DNA from: a virus
Reading direction: 5' to 3' (one strand)
IMG/VR virus record: IMGVR_UViG_3300025674_000186
Location: 1 to 33,640 of that record
DNA length: 33,640 nucleotides
Shown: piece after piece, positions 24,183 to 33,025 of the stretch
Layout of the letters: each line of letters starts with the position of its first letter
How positions within the stretch are numbered: position 1 is the first letter of the stretch
The notes under the pieces: generated by a model
Databases searched by the model: none
The model's input: only the letters and a program-made list of their open reading frames with translations
What the model was told of the DNA's origin: nothing
Made by a program: the position numbers and the translations under genes

Positions 24183-24727
24183 TTGCCACCTCCACTAGAT
24201 GTAGTCGTAGTTTGCCGAGGAGCAACTCCTGTAAGACGATTAAAGAAACGATCAAGTGCTTCATCTCTAGCTTGTAACTCACGTTGACTTTGTTTTTGTC
24301 GAGTTGTTCCAGCTTGCCCTAGTTGTTTAATACCCTCTAATGCTGCTTGCTGTCTAGCTTGTTGGTATTCACCAGCACGACCTGCTAAAGCGCTTTGTAA
24401 TGCGGCTTGTGATCTTGCAGAACCAAGTGAACCACTTGCACTAGCGCCTGCAAGTCCTTGTCCTGCAATATTTTTAAGTGCCATTTCTTCTGCTGCACGA
24501 GTATTAAATATACCACGCCCTGACATCATATCTTCTGCAGCGCCTTCTTGTGCAGCTAAAGCCTTTTGTTGTTGTGTAGTTAAACCTGCAATAATAGTAT
24601 TAGGATCTGCAATTTGACCTTCTAAAAGACCTGTACTTATTCCTAATCCTTTTTCAATGTAAGGCTTAAATTCAGGATCAATTCCTGAAGTTTGTGTTTG
24701 TGAACCACCGCCACCACCTCGACTCAT
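24179..24727 (-). CDS. Probable ejection/internal virion protein (gp14-like position), 182 aa
   Basis: The N-terminus is Gly/Ser/Thr-rich (MSRGGGGGSQTQTSG), followed by GIDPEFKPYIEKGL and a long Ala/Gln-rich helical region (about 45-165) with AGASASGSLGSARSQAA near the middle. It ends in a Ser/Gly-rich tail. These features fit small DNA-ejection proteins such as T7 gp14 or P22 gp7 in composition, not in clear sequence identity. ACAGGAGG precedes the ATG, and its stop overlaps the following start. It is the first of the consecutive internal-protein genes. Confidence 0.6.
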   Translation of the reverse strand: MSRGGGGGSQTQTSGIDPEFKPYIEKGLGISTGLLEGQIADPNTIIAGLTTQQQKALAAQEGAAEDMMSGRGIFNTRAAEEMALKNIAGQGLAGASASGSLGSARSQAALQSALAGRAGEYQQARQQAALEGIKQLGQAGTTRQKQSQRELQARDEALDRFFNRLTGVAPRQTTTTSSGGGK

Positions 24728-24729
24728 AT

Positions 24730-25206
24730 TTACCTCCTGTCAATTCTTCCATGCACACCATGAAACGGAATTGCATTATATTTCTTAGCTAAGAACTCTG
24801 TATATTCAATTGCTTTGTCTCCAGCACGAATACTATCTGCTCTCCAATAAGAGCCACCATGCTTTTCAACGTGATCGATCATATAATTGAATAATCGAGT
24901 TACGGTAAATGCGTTATTATAATCGTGATTTACAATACAATCTACAACATCCATAACCCATTCTTGTGTATAAAAATTATTATATGCATTAGCAAGCATG
25001 AATCCCCGAAGAGATCCACAACTTGCATAATCGCCAATTGCTAGATACTTTGGATTGCCTAAACCTTGTTCTTGAATATGAGTAGCAAGGTGTTGCATCC
25101 AACATCTTTCATTTCTATCATAAGGCTGGTAATTATTATCTTGCATAGATTTGTGCATGAGTTGTACACACTCATACATATTGTTGTCCTCAATAAGTTT
25201 TATCAT
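24730..25206 (-). CDS. GNAT-like protein (possible internal virion protein, gp13-like)
   Basis: The 158-aa protein starts with a helix (NMYECVQLMHKSMQDN), has a strand-rich centre (YLAIGDYASCGSLRGFMLAN), and later a helix-strand segment (YTEFLAKKYNAIPFH) that together suggest a GNAT acyltransferase fold. Phages with this layout often carry such a gene just before the ejection proteins, in the position of T7 gp13. I cannot see a convincing acetyl-CoA-binding Q/RxxGxG/A loop, so catalytic activity is doubtful. ATGA overlap with the upstream 55-aa gene suggests coupling. Confidence 0.5.
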   Translation of the reverse strand: MIKLIEDNNMYECVQLMHKSMQDNNYQPYDRNERCWMQHLATHIQEQGLGNPKYLAIGDYASCGSLRGFMLANAYNNFYTQEWVMDVVDCIVNHDYNNAFTVTRLFNYMIDHVEKHGGSYWRADSIRAGDKAIEYTEFLAKKYNAIPFHGVHGRIDRR

Positions 25207-25370
25207 CGTGCATTCACCTTTGCTTGTAAGTCTGCAAAATTAGTAGCTGCTTTAATATCTTTAATTAAAGCAGTATTTTCACTTTGTAATTGATTAATTA
25301 AACTAATTAACTCAAATAGTGTAAAATTTAAAGCAGAATCTTCAGTAATTGGCGGATTTTGAATTGCCAT
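25203..25370 (-). CDS. Small hypothetical protein, 55 aa
   Basis: A short ORF between the tail-nozzle gene and the GNAT-like gene. The ATG (25370-25368) has AAAGGAGG upstream inside the end of the nozzle gene, and the TGA overlaps the next ATG by the ATGA pattern. The product is mostly helical with a leucine/isoleucine-rich segment (LFELISLINQLQ), compatible with a short coiled coil. Start and stop overlaps and the strong ribosome-binding site support coding. Function is unknown. Confidence 0.65.
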   Translation of the reverse strand: MAIQNPPITEDSALNFTLFELISLINQLQSENTALIKDIKAATNFADLQAKVNAR

Positions 25371-28300
25371 TACTTAGTACCTCCTTTCTTTACTCCTAAT
25401 TGAAAACCAGAAATATTCCAAGCTTTATCATTAGCTCCTGTATAACCTGAGCTTGTACTTGAATTAGCATCATCAATTCTATAATTTAAAAATCTACCTG
25501 TAATTCTTAAATCTGTTTTGTATGAGTCAGCAACCGTAAAAGCATTTACAGTAAGTTTATTTGCTTTTGCATTTGACTGTGTATTATCTTCTTCTGCAGT
25601 TAAATAAGCGAGTTCACCTGAATTATTAGTTGCCCTTGCTCTAATTTGCAAAGTTGCTCTTTGTGGTTCGCCACCTACTGTAGTAATAGTTCCACCATCA
25701 GCCCATACTGCCATGCTATTCAATGTTTCAGTATCAAAATTAGGTGTAATACTTAGCTGTTGACGTTCTACATAAGATACATACGGTGTTCCTGCAAAAT
25801 CATATCCAAGATCTGCTGCTCTAATACGATTAAATAACACTCCATTTGTAAACCCACTTTGTGCAAAAATAGGAAATAATTTATTAGGGTTAGTTTGATT
25901 ACTAGCCCAAGATCTTACGATATCAAATGTAGTACTAATTGTAGTTCCTGTTGTGCTTTGAGTAGGGCTACTAGCTGCTACTGTAACGCCTTCGGCAGAA
26001 GCAGTTAAAGTTGCTGTATCAGGTGCAACACTTGCTGGTATTACTTCTGTAGCAGGACTAAATGCAGTTACATAATTAGCACTAGAACTAAATTGACTAG
26101 GACTAATTGTAATTGTTGTAGGCGCAGAAGCACTATCTGGTGTTACAAGCAATGCATTATTTGTACTAATTTCAGCTAGTGCTGCTAATAAAGCACTCTG
26201 CATTGTAGATTCAGTGCCATTAGGCTTTGCTAATTCTGTTGCATCTTGTGTTTTACTAGGATCATAATACGCATTAAGATAATCTGCTGCAGTTGTATGG
26301 CTAGTATCACCATACGTACTATCATTAGCTGCAGGAGTAAAGTTAGGATCTAATAATCGTCCTGGACCTTCTCCATAATGTCTATCAAACAAAACACTAG
26401 TTCCTGTTCCTGTATTTACAGTAATTGTAACTCGTGTTAATTTAGCAAAAATAGCATCAACACCATCAGTTACTGAAATGTCACTACCAGTAGAATCTGT
26501 TATTAATGGCGTAACTGTTGTTCCTGTTCTAGAATCGCCTTGCGCTACTGTATAAGCAAATGCACCAGTTATTGCTTCTCGATTTACTGAAGTAAAAGTT
26601 AATACTTCATTTGTACGAGATACAGTAAAATAAGTTGTATCTGTCCAAGCAGTTTCTAACGCTGTTGCTATTTCAGTAGCAGTTATTTCTTCTACATTAG
26701 TAGGCGAAGAACCAGAGTCAGGATCAAATGCTGCAGTGCTATTAAAGTTAACAGATATTGCATTACCTACAGGAGGCGTTAATGTAATAGTATCAGTTGT
26801 ATTATGTGCTGCTCTACCTGCTCTTGTTTGAGTAGAAGTAAATGTACTTGTGTTAAATCCAGTTGGTAACGTACCAGAACTACTTATTGCAATTGCAAAA
26901 TTATTATTATTTATTCCAACTGCAGCAGCAGTAAAAGTTGTAATTCCTGTACTTGTATCTGCTACTCCTACAAAATCACTTGTATTTGCATTAATGTGAT
27001 CTTTAATACTAGTTTGAATACTTGCTCTAGTTAACGGTGTTGATGCATCTGGACTTACTAACTCTAAAGTTGTAGTTGAAGTATCAGGATAAGTTATTGT
27101 AACTAAAGGAAAAGGAATAGAATTATCTATTCCTGCTTGAATTACAGATTGCCCACTAGCAAGATTTCCACCAAATTGAGTTTCAGAATAATTTGTACCT
27201 TGATATGTTGTTGAAAACGTAACAGTTATAGGGCTATGGTTGCCACCTTTTACTGAAGTAAGTTGTGTTCTATATGCAAAAGGAGAAGGATCTTCTATTC
27301 TTACTTGATAGATTTGATCAGCATGTCCATCTTTAAAAACATTAAGTTGTTGTAATTTAGAAACAACATCTGTTTGAATTTGATTAGTGTTTGTAAGATT
27401 TTTTGCAACAGTAATTGTTTCACTAAATGCTGGATGAATTCCGCTTGCTGCTGGTGCTGACAATGTAATTGAAATTGCTGGGCTAAGCGCTGCTGTAATT
27501 CCAAATACACCTATTCCTGTAACTGTAGATGCAATAGTAATATTACTTGTTGAACCACTTCCTGATACTGCAAAAGTAGAAGCACTAAATGCACGAGGCC
27601 CAGGAACATCTGATGTTAATGTAAGTACATTAGATGACGCTGTTGCTGTAAAATCAGCTAATGCATTATTTGCATTAATGTAATCACGAACTGCAGCTAC
27701 AAATTGTGTCATTGTAATTGTAGCACCATCTGCATAACTTGTTCCAAGTATAGCACTAGCAGGAAAACTAACACTACCAATACTGCTATCACCGTTAATA
27801 ATTGCACTAGCACCACCATCAAGGTGTGTAGTTTTATTACGATCATAAGTAAATGTAGTAGAAGATGGAAAAGTTAACGTACTTGCTGCATTAACAGTAT
27901 TAGGCCCACTATCTCCAACAAATTGAAAATTAACAATTTCTTTAATATCAGTTGTAAAATTACTAAAAGTTGACATTGATATTGTTTTAATAGCTTTAGT
28001 GCCTATTGTTTTCTTTGGTGTTTTACCATTAATAGTTACTGCTTGTATTTCATGTTTACCACGATTAGTATAACCTGCATTTCCACTATTACCTGTTGCT
28101 GCAATAGTTGCTGTAGGAATACCGCCACCTTTAATTGGCCCAACATCTCCTGCTGCAACTGCATCAAGGTCTCTTATTGTCCAAGTGTTATCTCTATAAT
28201 TCCAAATAAGTGCTTCATCACATTCACCTCCAGTAGAAGCTAGTGTTGGATAACAAATCCATATTTCTTCTTCTTGGTGGTTTTGGAGCGTAAACAATTG

Positions 28301-29668
28301 TCTTTCATGGATAGGATTTAAGTTATTATAAAAATAACGATTAATTCTTTTATGAGATAAAGATTTAATATTACTTGCACTTCCTGCAAAGCTATAAATA
28401 TCATCAGAGCCTACTACAAAATGTTTGCCATCATACTCTACTACTGCACCCGTTGTAAGACAACCATATTCGTCTGTATTAGGAGAAAATGAAACAGGCG
28501 CTGCAAGATTACCTGTAAGACGCATAACGTGTATACTATCTGTACTGTAAATATACATGTTACCTTGTAATGATTTCATTTCTTGAATAACATTTGTTTC
28601 TGACAAGGTAAATTCATCAGCTGTACTTACTCCTGCTGCAAATGGATTCCAATTATTTGGTACAGAGCCTGGAACTGCAACATCTGAAGTACGAACTACA
28701 CCTGAAAGTCTACGAATAATTTTATTTGCGTTAGTTGAATCAATTTCTGTTAAATCACCTGCAATAAGCAAATCACCAAATGATTCAAGAATTCCACAAC
28801 GAACATTAACAGGGTTTCTTGATTCAATTGTTACAGTAACTTCATCACCAATAGATAAACCACCAATTGCAATAACTGTTGTATTAGTTGCTGTATCTGT
28901 ATAAATTTGAAAACTATTTCCTGTAACTGATGGTAATGTAGAAGGATAATCCCCAGGCACAAAATCTGTATCATTAGGTGTACCTGTTCCTGCAGGGTTT
29001 CCTGCTTGTACTGATTTATTATTTGTACCTGTAACAACAATTTGATTAACAGAAAAATCTACTTTTTGTCCAAGATCAAAAATAGAATCATCTCCTGCTG
29101 CAAAAGTATCATTGTGAACTAATTGTTCAACTAAATAACTATCCCATCCAGGAAGTTCTGCAAGAACAAGATCATTAATATTATTATTACCTGCAGTATC
29201 TAATATATAATGCGGTTTATTAATCCCGTTATTAATAATAAAAGTAAAACCACCACTAAATAAAGTATGTTGCCAACCATTTGTTGTAAAACCAAAACCA
29301 TCAGTTAATGTAGAAGGTGTTATGTCTCGTTTATTTCCTTCATGATCTTGAATATAAATTTTTTGACCTACAATAATATCATTTCGTACATAATCAACAA
29401 CCCAAATATAATAACAACCAGTTGGTGCAAGATTAGGATTCTCCCATACTGCAAAATATCTTACTTTACCAAATGTTTCTCCTGATGCAGTAAGATCACT
29501 TGTAATATTATTTAATAATAGCTCGCCTTGTATTTTTCTAACTGCACCATCTTGAAATCTTACATTTTTAACATCTGTAAAAACATTAGATGATAGCGCA
29601 ATAGGAGGGGTGTCAATAACAACCCCTGCTGCTGCAATGTCGGTAACAGAAATAATATCTTCTGCCAT
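25370..29668 (-). CDS. Tail nozzle / DNA stabilisation protein (T7 gp12 / P22 gp10-like), enlarged
   Basis: The N-terminal ~510 residues resemble tail-tube B or packaged-DNA stabilisation proteins: an opening segment with NVRFQDGAVRKIQGE (about 35-49), then beta-rich repeats with blade-like ends (GNMYIYSTDSIHVMRL, GKHFVVGSDDIYSFAG, ALIWNYRDNTWTIRD). The total length, 1432 aa, far exceeds T7 gp12 (794 aa). The added central region (about 560-1190) is Thr/Ser-rich and contains several related helix-plus-beta modules. The C-terminal ~200 residues return to tail-type beta sequence (YVERQQLSI, LQIRARATN, KTDLRITGRFLNYRI). It probably forms the tail nozzle below the portal and the first tail-tube protein, both presumably encoded off the right edge. 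GGAGGGG precedes the ATG. Confidence 0.75.
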   Translation of the reverse strand: MAEDIISVTDIAAAGVVIDTPPIALSSNVFTDVKNVRFQDGAVRKIQGELLLNNITSDLTASGETFGKVRYFAVWENPNLAPTGCYYIWVVDYVRNDIIVGQKIYIQDHEGNKRDITPSTLTDGFGFTTNGWQHTLFSGGFTFIINNGINKPHYILDTAGNNNINDLVLAELPGWDSYLVEQLVHNDTFAAGDDSIFDLGQKVDFSVNQIVVTGTNNKSVQAGNPAGTGTPNDTDFVPGDYPSTLPSVTGNSFQIYTDTATNTTVIAIGGLSIGDEVTVTIESRNPVNVRCGILESFGDLLIAGDLTEIDSTNANKIIRRLSGVVRTSDVAVPGSVPNNWNPFAAGVSTADEFTLSETNVIQEMKSLQGNMYIYSTDSIHVMRLTGNLAAPVSFSPNTDEYGCLTTGAVVEYDGKHFVVGSDDIYSFAGSASNIKSLSHKRINRYFYNNLNPIHERQLFTLQNHQEEEIWICYPTLASTGGECDEALIWNYRDNTWTIRDLDAVAAGDVGPIKGGGIPTATIAATGNSGNAGYTNRGKHEIQAVTINGKTPKKTIGTKAIKTISMSTFSNFTTDIKEIVNFQFVGDSGPNTVNAASTLTFPSSTTFTYDRNKTTHLDGGASAIINGDSSIGSVSFPASAILGTSYADGATITMTQFVAAVRDYINANNALADFTATASSNVLTLTSDVPGPRAFSASTFAVSGSGSTSNITIASTVTGIGVFGITAALSPAISITLSAPAASGIHPAFSETITVAKNLTNTNQIQTDVVSKLQQLNVFKDGHADQIYQVRIEDPSPFAYRTQLTSVKGGNHSPITVTFSTTYQGTNYSETQFGGNLASGQSVIQAGIDNSIPFPLVTITYPDTSTTTLELVSPDASTPLTRASIQTSIKDHINANTSDFVGVADTSTGITTFTAAAVGINNNNFAIAISSSGTLPTGFNTSTFTSTQTRAGRAAHNTTDTITLTPPVGNAISVNFNSTAAFDPDSGSSPTNVEEITATEIATALETAWTDTTYFTVSRTNEVLTFTSVNREAITGAFAYTVAQGDSRTGTTVTPLITDSTGSDISVTDGVDAIFAKLTRVTITVNTGTGTSVLFDRHYGEGPGRLLDPNFTPAANDSTYGDTSHTTAADYLNAYYDPSKTQDATELAKPNGTESTMQSALLAALAEISTNNALLVTPDSASAPTTITISPSQFSSSANYVTAFSPATEVIPASVAPDTATLTASAEGVTVAASSPTQSTTGTTISTTFDIVRSWASNQTNPNKLFPIFAQSGFTNGVLFNRIRAADLGYDFAGTPYVSYVERQQLSITPNFDTETLNSMAVWADGGTITTVGGEPQRATLQIRARATNNSGELAYLTAEEDNTQSNAKANKLTVNAFTVADSYKTDLRITGRFLNYRIDDANSSTSSGYTGANDKAWNISGFQLGVKKGGTK

Positions 29669-29691
29669 ATTACCCCTCCATTAAATTATTA

Positions 29692-31431
29692 TTAAGCGCA
29701 CTCTTTTTGGCCAGTTGTCGGGTCGAAAAAGCAAGCCTCTGCCGTTCCTTCTTCTTTAACCAACGGCGTAACCGTGCTAGATACCGTCTCTTTTTCTTCC
29801 ACGGTTTCGTTAAGGATACCGTATCTTTTACCACTAAGTCTAAACGTTGTACATCCCTTCGCCCTGCCTTTCCAGGCATCAACATAAACCTGTTTGAACT
29901 CATCATAAGTAACATCATCTCCTACATTGCAAGTTTTAGAACACGCTGAATCAATGTATTCTTGTGCAAGTAATAGTACTTTAAGATGTTCTTGTACGTT
30001 TGTTTCGTTAGCTGTTTTACCTTTAACTCCCATTGAGTAAGCATAATCTTCAACTCGTTCAACTTTTGGTCCTTCAAAAGTCTGGATAGTTCTATCGTAG
30101 TAATGACTAAAGACAGGTTCAATTCCTCCTGATACGTTATCTGCGCATAGGCTAATCGTGCCTGTAGGCGCAATTGAAGTTAAGTGGCTGTTTCTAATTC
30201 CGTTTGTTTTAATAGACGCATACACATCATGACTAAGTGATTTAATAAATTCGCCTTCTAAATATTGTTCATTATAGAGTGGAAAAGCTCCTTTTTCTGC
30301 TGCAAGTTCAGATGAGGTTCTATATGTTTCGTCTCTGAGAGTTTTGAAGACGGTAGCCATCCAAGCAAGGAAGTCATCTGAAGCATACGGGTATCCCAAT
30401 AATTCGCCAGCATTGGCAAGTCCTGTGACTCCAAGCCCCATTCTTCGTTTATTTTTTGCTTCATCCTCTTGCTCCTTTAATGGATAAATAGTTCTATCAA
30501 TAACATTATCCATAGCTCTTACTACGTGTTTAATATCTTGTTTAAAGTGTTCATAATCAAACTCATCTGATTCTACATATTGAGTTAAATTAAATGAACC
30601 AAGAAGACAAGCACCAAAAGCAGGGAGTGGTTGTTCACCACAAGGATTAGTAGCTTCTATTGTTTCACAATACCATAAATTATTATTGTCGTTTATTCTA
30701 TCAATAAACAATACCCCAGGCTCTGCCCAGTCCCATGTTGATTCCATAATTTCAGACCACAGTTCCCTCGCAGATATTCGTGAGTAAGTAGTACCGTCAA
30801 AAGTAAGATCAAAGCCATCATCATCTTCATTTAATATGGCCTCCATAAACTTATCAGTAATTCCCACTGAGATGTTAAAGCCAGTAAGCTTATCACTATT
30901 ACGCTTAGCTCGAATAAAATCAAAAATATCAGGGTGATCGACACGCAATACGCCCATTTGCGCTCCACGGCGATGGCCACTTGACGCGATAGTTTGACAG
31001 ATAGAATCAAAAATGCCCATAAAACTGACAGGGCCGCTAGATTTAGAATCAAGAGATTTAATAAGATCGCCCCTAGGACGAATACGAGAAAAATCGTACC
31101 CAATGCCGCCTCCTCGTCTCATTGTTTCTGCAGCATTACAAGCTCTTTCCATAATACTATTCATAGAGTCTTCAATAACTCCTGATACAAAACAATTGTA
31201 AGCAGTAGTAATTCGAGGACTACCCATAGCGTTTTGAACACGACCAGCAGGAAGAAAACGCATATTGCCTAAGATATCTTCCAAATGATATTGATGTTCT
31301 ATTCCGTCTGATAATGCCCTTGCTATGCGTTTAATTTTACCGTCAAAATCCTCATCTTGTAATCGGTATTTCATCTGATCGATTTCTTCTGAAATAGGCA
31401 TCGATGGACCTACATATGCTGTGTTTCTCAT
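29692..31431 (-). CDS. nrdJ: Ribonucleoside-diphosphate/triphosphate reductase, class II (B12-dependent)
   Basis: The 579-aa enzyme has the class II signatures. LPAGRVQNAMGS leads into NCFVSG (first redox Cys) and RRGGGIGYDFS. NPCGEQPLP carries the radical Cys and Glu, followed by GACLLGSFNLTQYV. SIAPTGTISL is the phosphate-binding loop. The C-terminus ends with two cysteines at 567 and 578 that can re-reduce the active site. It is at the short end for NrdJ. No small subunit gene is nearby, as expected for a cobalamin enzyme. It makes deoxyribonucleotides for phage replication. Unusually, it sits inside the late arm between lysozyme and tail nozzle, directly after candidate promoter P1. Confidence 0.9.
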   Translation of the reverse strand: MRNTAYVGPSMPISEEIDQMKYRLQDEDFDGKIKRIARALSDGIEHQYHLEDILGNMRFLPAGRVQNAMGSPRITTAYNCFVSGVIEDSMNSIMERACNAAETMRRGGGIGYDFSRIRPRGDLIKSLDSKSSGPVSFMGIFDSICQTIASSGHRRGAQMGVLRVDHPDIFDFIRAKRNSDKLTGFNISVGITDKFMEAILNEDDDGFDLTFDGTTYSRISARELWSEIMESTWDWAEPGVLFIDRINDNNNLWYCETIEATNPCGEQPLPAFGACLLGSFNLTQYVESDEFDYEHFKQDIKHVVRAMDNVIDRTIYPLKEQEDEAKNKRRMGLGVTGLANAGELLGYPYASDDFLAWMATVFKTLRDETYRTSSELAAEKGAFPLYNEQYLEGEFIKSLSHDVYASIKTNGIRNSHLTSIAPTGTISLCADNVSGGIEPVFSHYYDRTIQTFEGPKVERVEDYAYSMGVKGKTANETNVQEHLKVLLLAQEYIDSACSKTCNVGDDVTYDEFKQVYVDAWKGRAKGCTTFRLSGKRYGILNETVEEKETVSSTVTPLVKEEGTAEACFFDPTTGQKECA

Positions 31432-31445
31432 TTGGTTAACCTCTT

Positions 31446-31490
31446 AATATATAAATACGTTTCTCCCCGTATAAGGGCGTTTTATATATT
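31446..31490. repeat. Inverted repeat around candidate promoter P1
   Basis: Perfect 10-bp arms AATATATAAA (31446-31455) and TTTATATATT (31481-31490) are extended by ACG/CGT after a single unpaired base, with a short CCC/GGG inner pairing. The right arm includes the stop of the lysozyme gene. No T-run follows on the - strand, so it is a weaker terminator candidate than the one at 19323-19378. The promoter-like sequence occupies the loop and right arm. Confidence 0.6.
31461..31490 (-). promoter_or_regulatory. Candidate promoter for the phage T7-like RNA polymerase (P1)
   Basis: Read on the - strand, the gap contains ATAAAACGCCCTTATAC followed by GGGGAGA. It matches P2 (19338-19367) as ATAA, A or T, AC, G or A, CCCTTATA, an extra C, then GGGAG. 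Such near-identity between two intergenic gaps 12 kb apart, both upstream of late genes, supports a specific promoter. Predicted transcription begins in the G-run (about 31468) and leads to AAGAGG and ATG 31431 of ribonucleotide reductase. Confidence 0.7.
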
Positions 31491-31922
31491 ACGCATACGC
31501 TTAACCAAACGCTCTGCTCTATTAGTAACTTGATTATACCACCGACTATCAACCATCTCATCTGCAGCACGATTCCAATCACGAGAATCTACACCTGCTT
31601 TCATACCTTTAAATTTACTGAGTCGCGGATAACCCATATTAAACATCATATTAGCAATTATATGTTGTACTTCTTCGGGTAATTCGTAGAAGTCATCATA
31701 AAGTTTATTACATTCATCCAACACTGTTTGTATGTCTGTTTCAAAGCAGCTATTTACCCTCTCTGTTGATACTGATGTTCCAACTGGTTGACCGTATTCA
31801 GGATCACTTTCTTTAATTAAATGTCCAATCCCAAAAGTAGGTAGACCAAGATGATCAAGATAAATACAATATTCTACACCTTCATCATCTGTTATTTCTT
31901 TTCTAAGTGTATCTATATTCAT
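31482..31922 (-). CDS. Endolysin, T4-type lysozyme (GH24)
   Basis: The 146-aa protein has catalytic E14, D23 and T29 (DEGVEYCIYLDHLGLPTFGIGH) with the same spacing as T4 lysozyme E11/D20/T26, plus the downstream MMFNMG helix and a C-terminal RAERLVKRMR helix. It hydrolyses the glycan strands of peptidoglycan to release progeny. No signal peptide is present, so it needs a holin. The GTA-type holin gene overlaps its start (ATGA). It is a second GH24 domain in the window, distinct from the virion-associated copy in the 974-aa protein. Confidence 0.92.
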   Translation of the reverse strand: MNIDTLRKEITDDEGVEYCIYLDHLGLPTFGIGHLIKESDPEYGQPVGTSVSTERVNSCFETDIQTVLDECNKLYDDFYELPEEVQHIIANMMFNMGYPRLSKFKGMKAGVDSRDWNRAADEMVDSRWYNQVTNRAERLVKRMRNI

Positions 31923-32314
31923 TTTGTTTTACCTTTTACTTTTTCAAATGTTCTAAGACCACCAAGACCAAGCATACCCATAAGTACAGTCATAAGTGTT
32001 TCCATCTCAAAAGCAGGTAACGTAGGAATTTCTACAGCAAACCAACTTACAAAGAAAAGAGTAATAGGTAAACCTACAAAATGCCAAAACAAAGCAATAC
32101 CACATGTCCACCCAATAAAAGGTCTCCAACCAGCTATGAATATATTACGGCTTTGTGCTTCTGCTTTATTAACTTCTAGTTGTCCTTTAGCAAGTTCATG
32201 CGCATGACGTTCTGACATTGTAGCTAATTCATGTGCAATTCTAGCTTTTTCATCTGCATCAGGAATAAATTTATCTAATAGACCTGTTACAGGCCCAATT
32301 AATGCTTGTATCAT
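31919..32314 (-). CDS. Holin, GTA/3TM type (PF11351-like)
   Basis: I place the start at ATG 32314, which overlaps the preceding stop by ATGA and follows GGAG. The longer in-frame reading would extend inside the upstream gene. The 131-aa protein has an N-terminal helix (MIQALIGPVTGLLDKFIPD), a charged helix (AHELATMSERHAHELAKGQ), then NIFIAGWRPFIGWTCGIALFWHF, a second hydrophobic span (LPITLFFVSW), and a third (TLMTVLMGMLGLGGLRTFEK). The AGWRPFIGW motif is typical of the 3TM holin of gene-transfer agents and marine phages. It lies immediately before lysozyme, forming the lysis pair. Confidence 0.85.
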   Translation of the reverse strand: MIQALIGPVTGLLDKFIPDADEKARIAHELATMSERHAHELAKGQLEVNKAEAQSRNIFIAGWRPFIGWTCGIALFWHFVGLPITLFFVSWFAVEIPTLPAFEMETLMTVLMGMLGLGGLRTFEKVKGKTK

Positions 32315-32526
32315 GTTCTTAAATACTCCTTTTCTTTTATTTCTGTGCAACGAAAAGCAGCTGGTTGATAAGGCAATTGAGTTTTTATAAAACCATCTAT
32401 CATCTCATTTACTCTTTTAAAACACTCTTCTTGCGTTTTATATGGCCCTTCTGTGTCTACTGCTTCTAAACATTTTTTTGTTTCAATATCTCCCATTAGG
32501 CAAACTAATACAAATGCTTCAAACAT
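32311..32526 (-). CDS. Small cysteine-containing protein, possibly exported, 71 aa
   Basis: The N-terminus is short and hydrophobic (MFEAFVLVCLMG), followed by a soluble region with C19, C35 and C60 and the segments DTEGPYKTQEEC and RVNEMIDGF. Similar small proteins occur in lysis regions of marine phages, but I do not know their function. The hydrophobic start is too short for a sure signal peptide. AGGAGG precedes the ATG, and the stop overlaps the holin start. It could be an outer-membrane spanin or a secreted lysis accessory. That is speculation. Confidence 0.65.
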   Translation of the reverse strand: MFEAFVLVCLMGDIETKKCLEAVDTEGPYKTQEECFKRVNEMIDGFIKTQLPYQPAAFRCTEIKEKEYLRT

Positions 32527-32535
32527 AATGTCCTC

Positions 32536-33024
32536 CTATGAAATAGAAAGCGCTCTAGCTACTGAAATTAAAGTAAAAATTACTATACTAATCATACCGC
32601 CAATTACTAAAAATGCAATTGCTGCTTGTTTAATTGTATTTTCAAATTCTTTTTGTTGTTTAATTCTAAGCCGTTTTGCTTCTAATTCTTTTTCTTTTTG
32701 TTCTCTTAATCGTTTAGCTCTTTCATCTACAATACTTTTCCAAGTTCCAGGCCCAAATCTTAAGTCTACAAGAGTAGCTACCTCACGCATTTTTTCTTGT
32801 GCTATTTTTGCATCTATTATTTCAGTTGCAACTCCTGCATACTCACCAAAATTATTATAACCTGCTTGTTTATTTCTTTTTTGTTGTACTTGTTTTTCGC
32901 CCTCAAACAATTTATCAATATAACCAGCTATATCGCTAACATCATTAGCGGTGTTAATAGCACTTTTAATGCCATCAACAGCGCCTTTGACTAAAGCTAT
33001 ACCTGCCATTGTTTCTGCGATCAT
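32536..33024 (-). CDS. Coiled-coil protein with C-terminal membrane anchor, 162 aa
   Basis: Residues 1-45 are hydrophobic/helical (MAGIALVKGAVDGIKSAI). A long Lys/Glu/Arg-rich coiled coil spans about 98-132 (DERAKRLREQKEKELEAKRL). A strong membrane segment follows near 135-155 (AIAFLVIGGMISIVIFTLI) with a short tail. The gene lies within the lysis group. A spanin-like or lysis-regulating role is possible, although classic inner-membrane spanins have an N-terminal anchor. No named family is recognised with confidence. Confidence 0.7.
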   Translation of the reverse strand: MIAETMAGIALVKGAVDGIKSAINTANDVSDIAGYIDKLFEGEKQVQQKRNKQAGYNNFGEYAGVATEIIDAKIAQEKMREVATLVDLRFGPGTWKSIVDERAKRLREQKEKELEAKRLRIKQQKEFENTIKQAAIAFLVIGGMISIVIFTLISVARALSIS

Positions 33025-33025
33025 T

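Noticed and set aside
28043-28243. Cysteine-rich + strand ORF opposite the nozzle gene
   Set aside because: Cys and Thr/Ile richness arises from reading the antisense of repetitive Ala/Thr/Gly codons. There is no conserved spacing or neighbour support.
29670-29918. 82-aa Lys/Arg-rich - strand ORF over the end of ribonucleotide reductase
   Set aside because: It is a shifted-frame shadow of the reductase C-terminus with no separate ribosome-binding site or family features.
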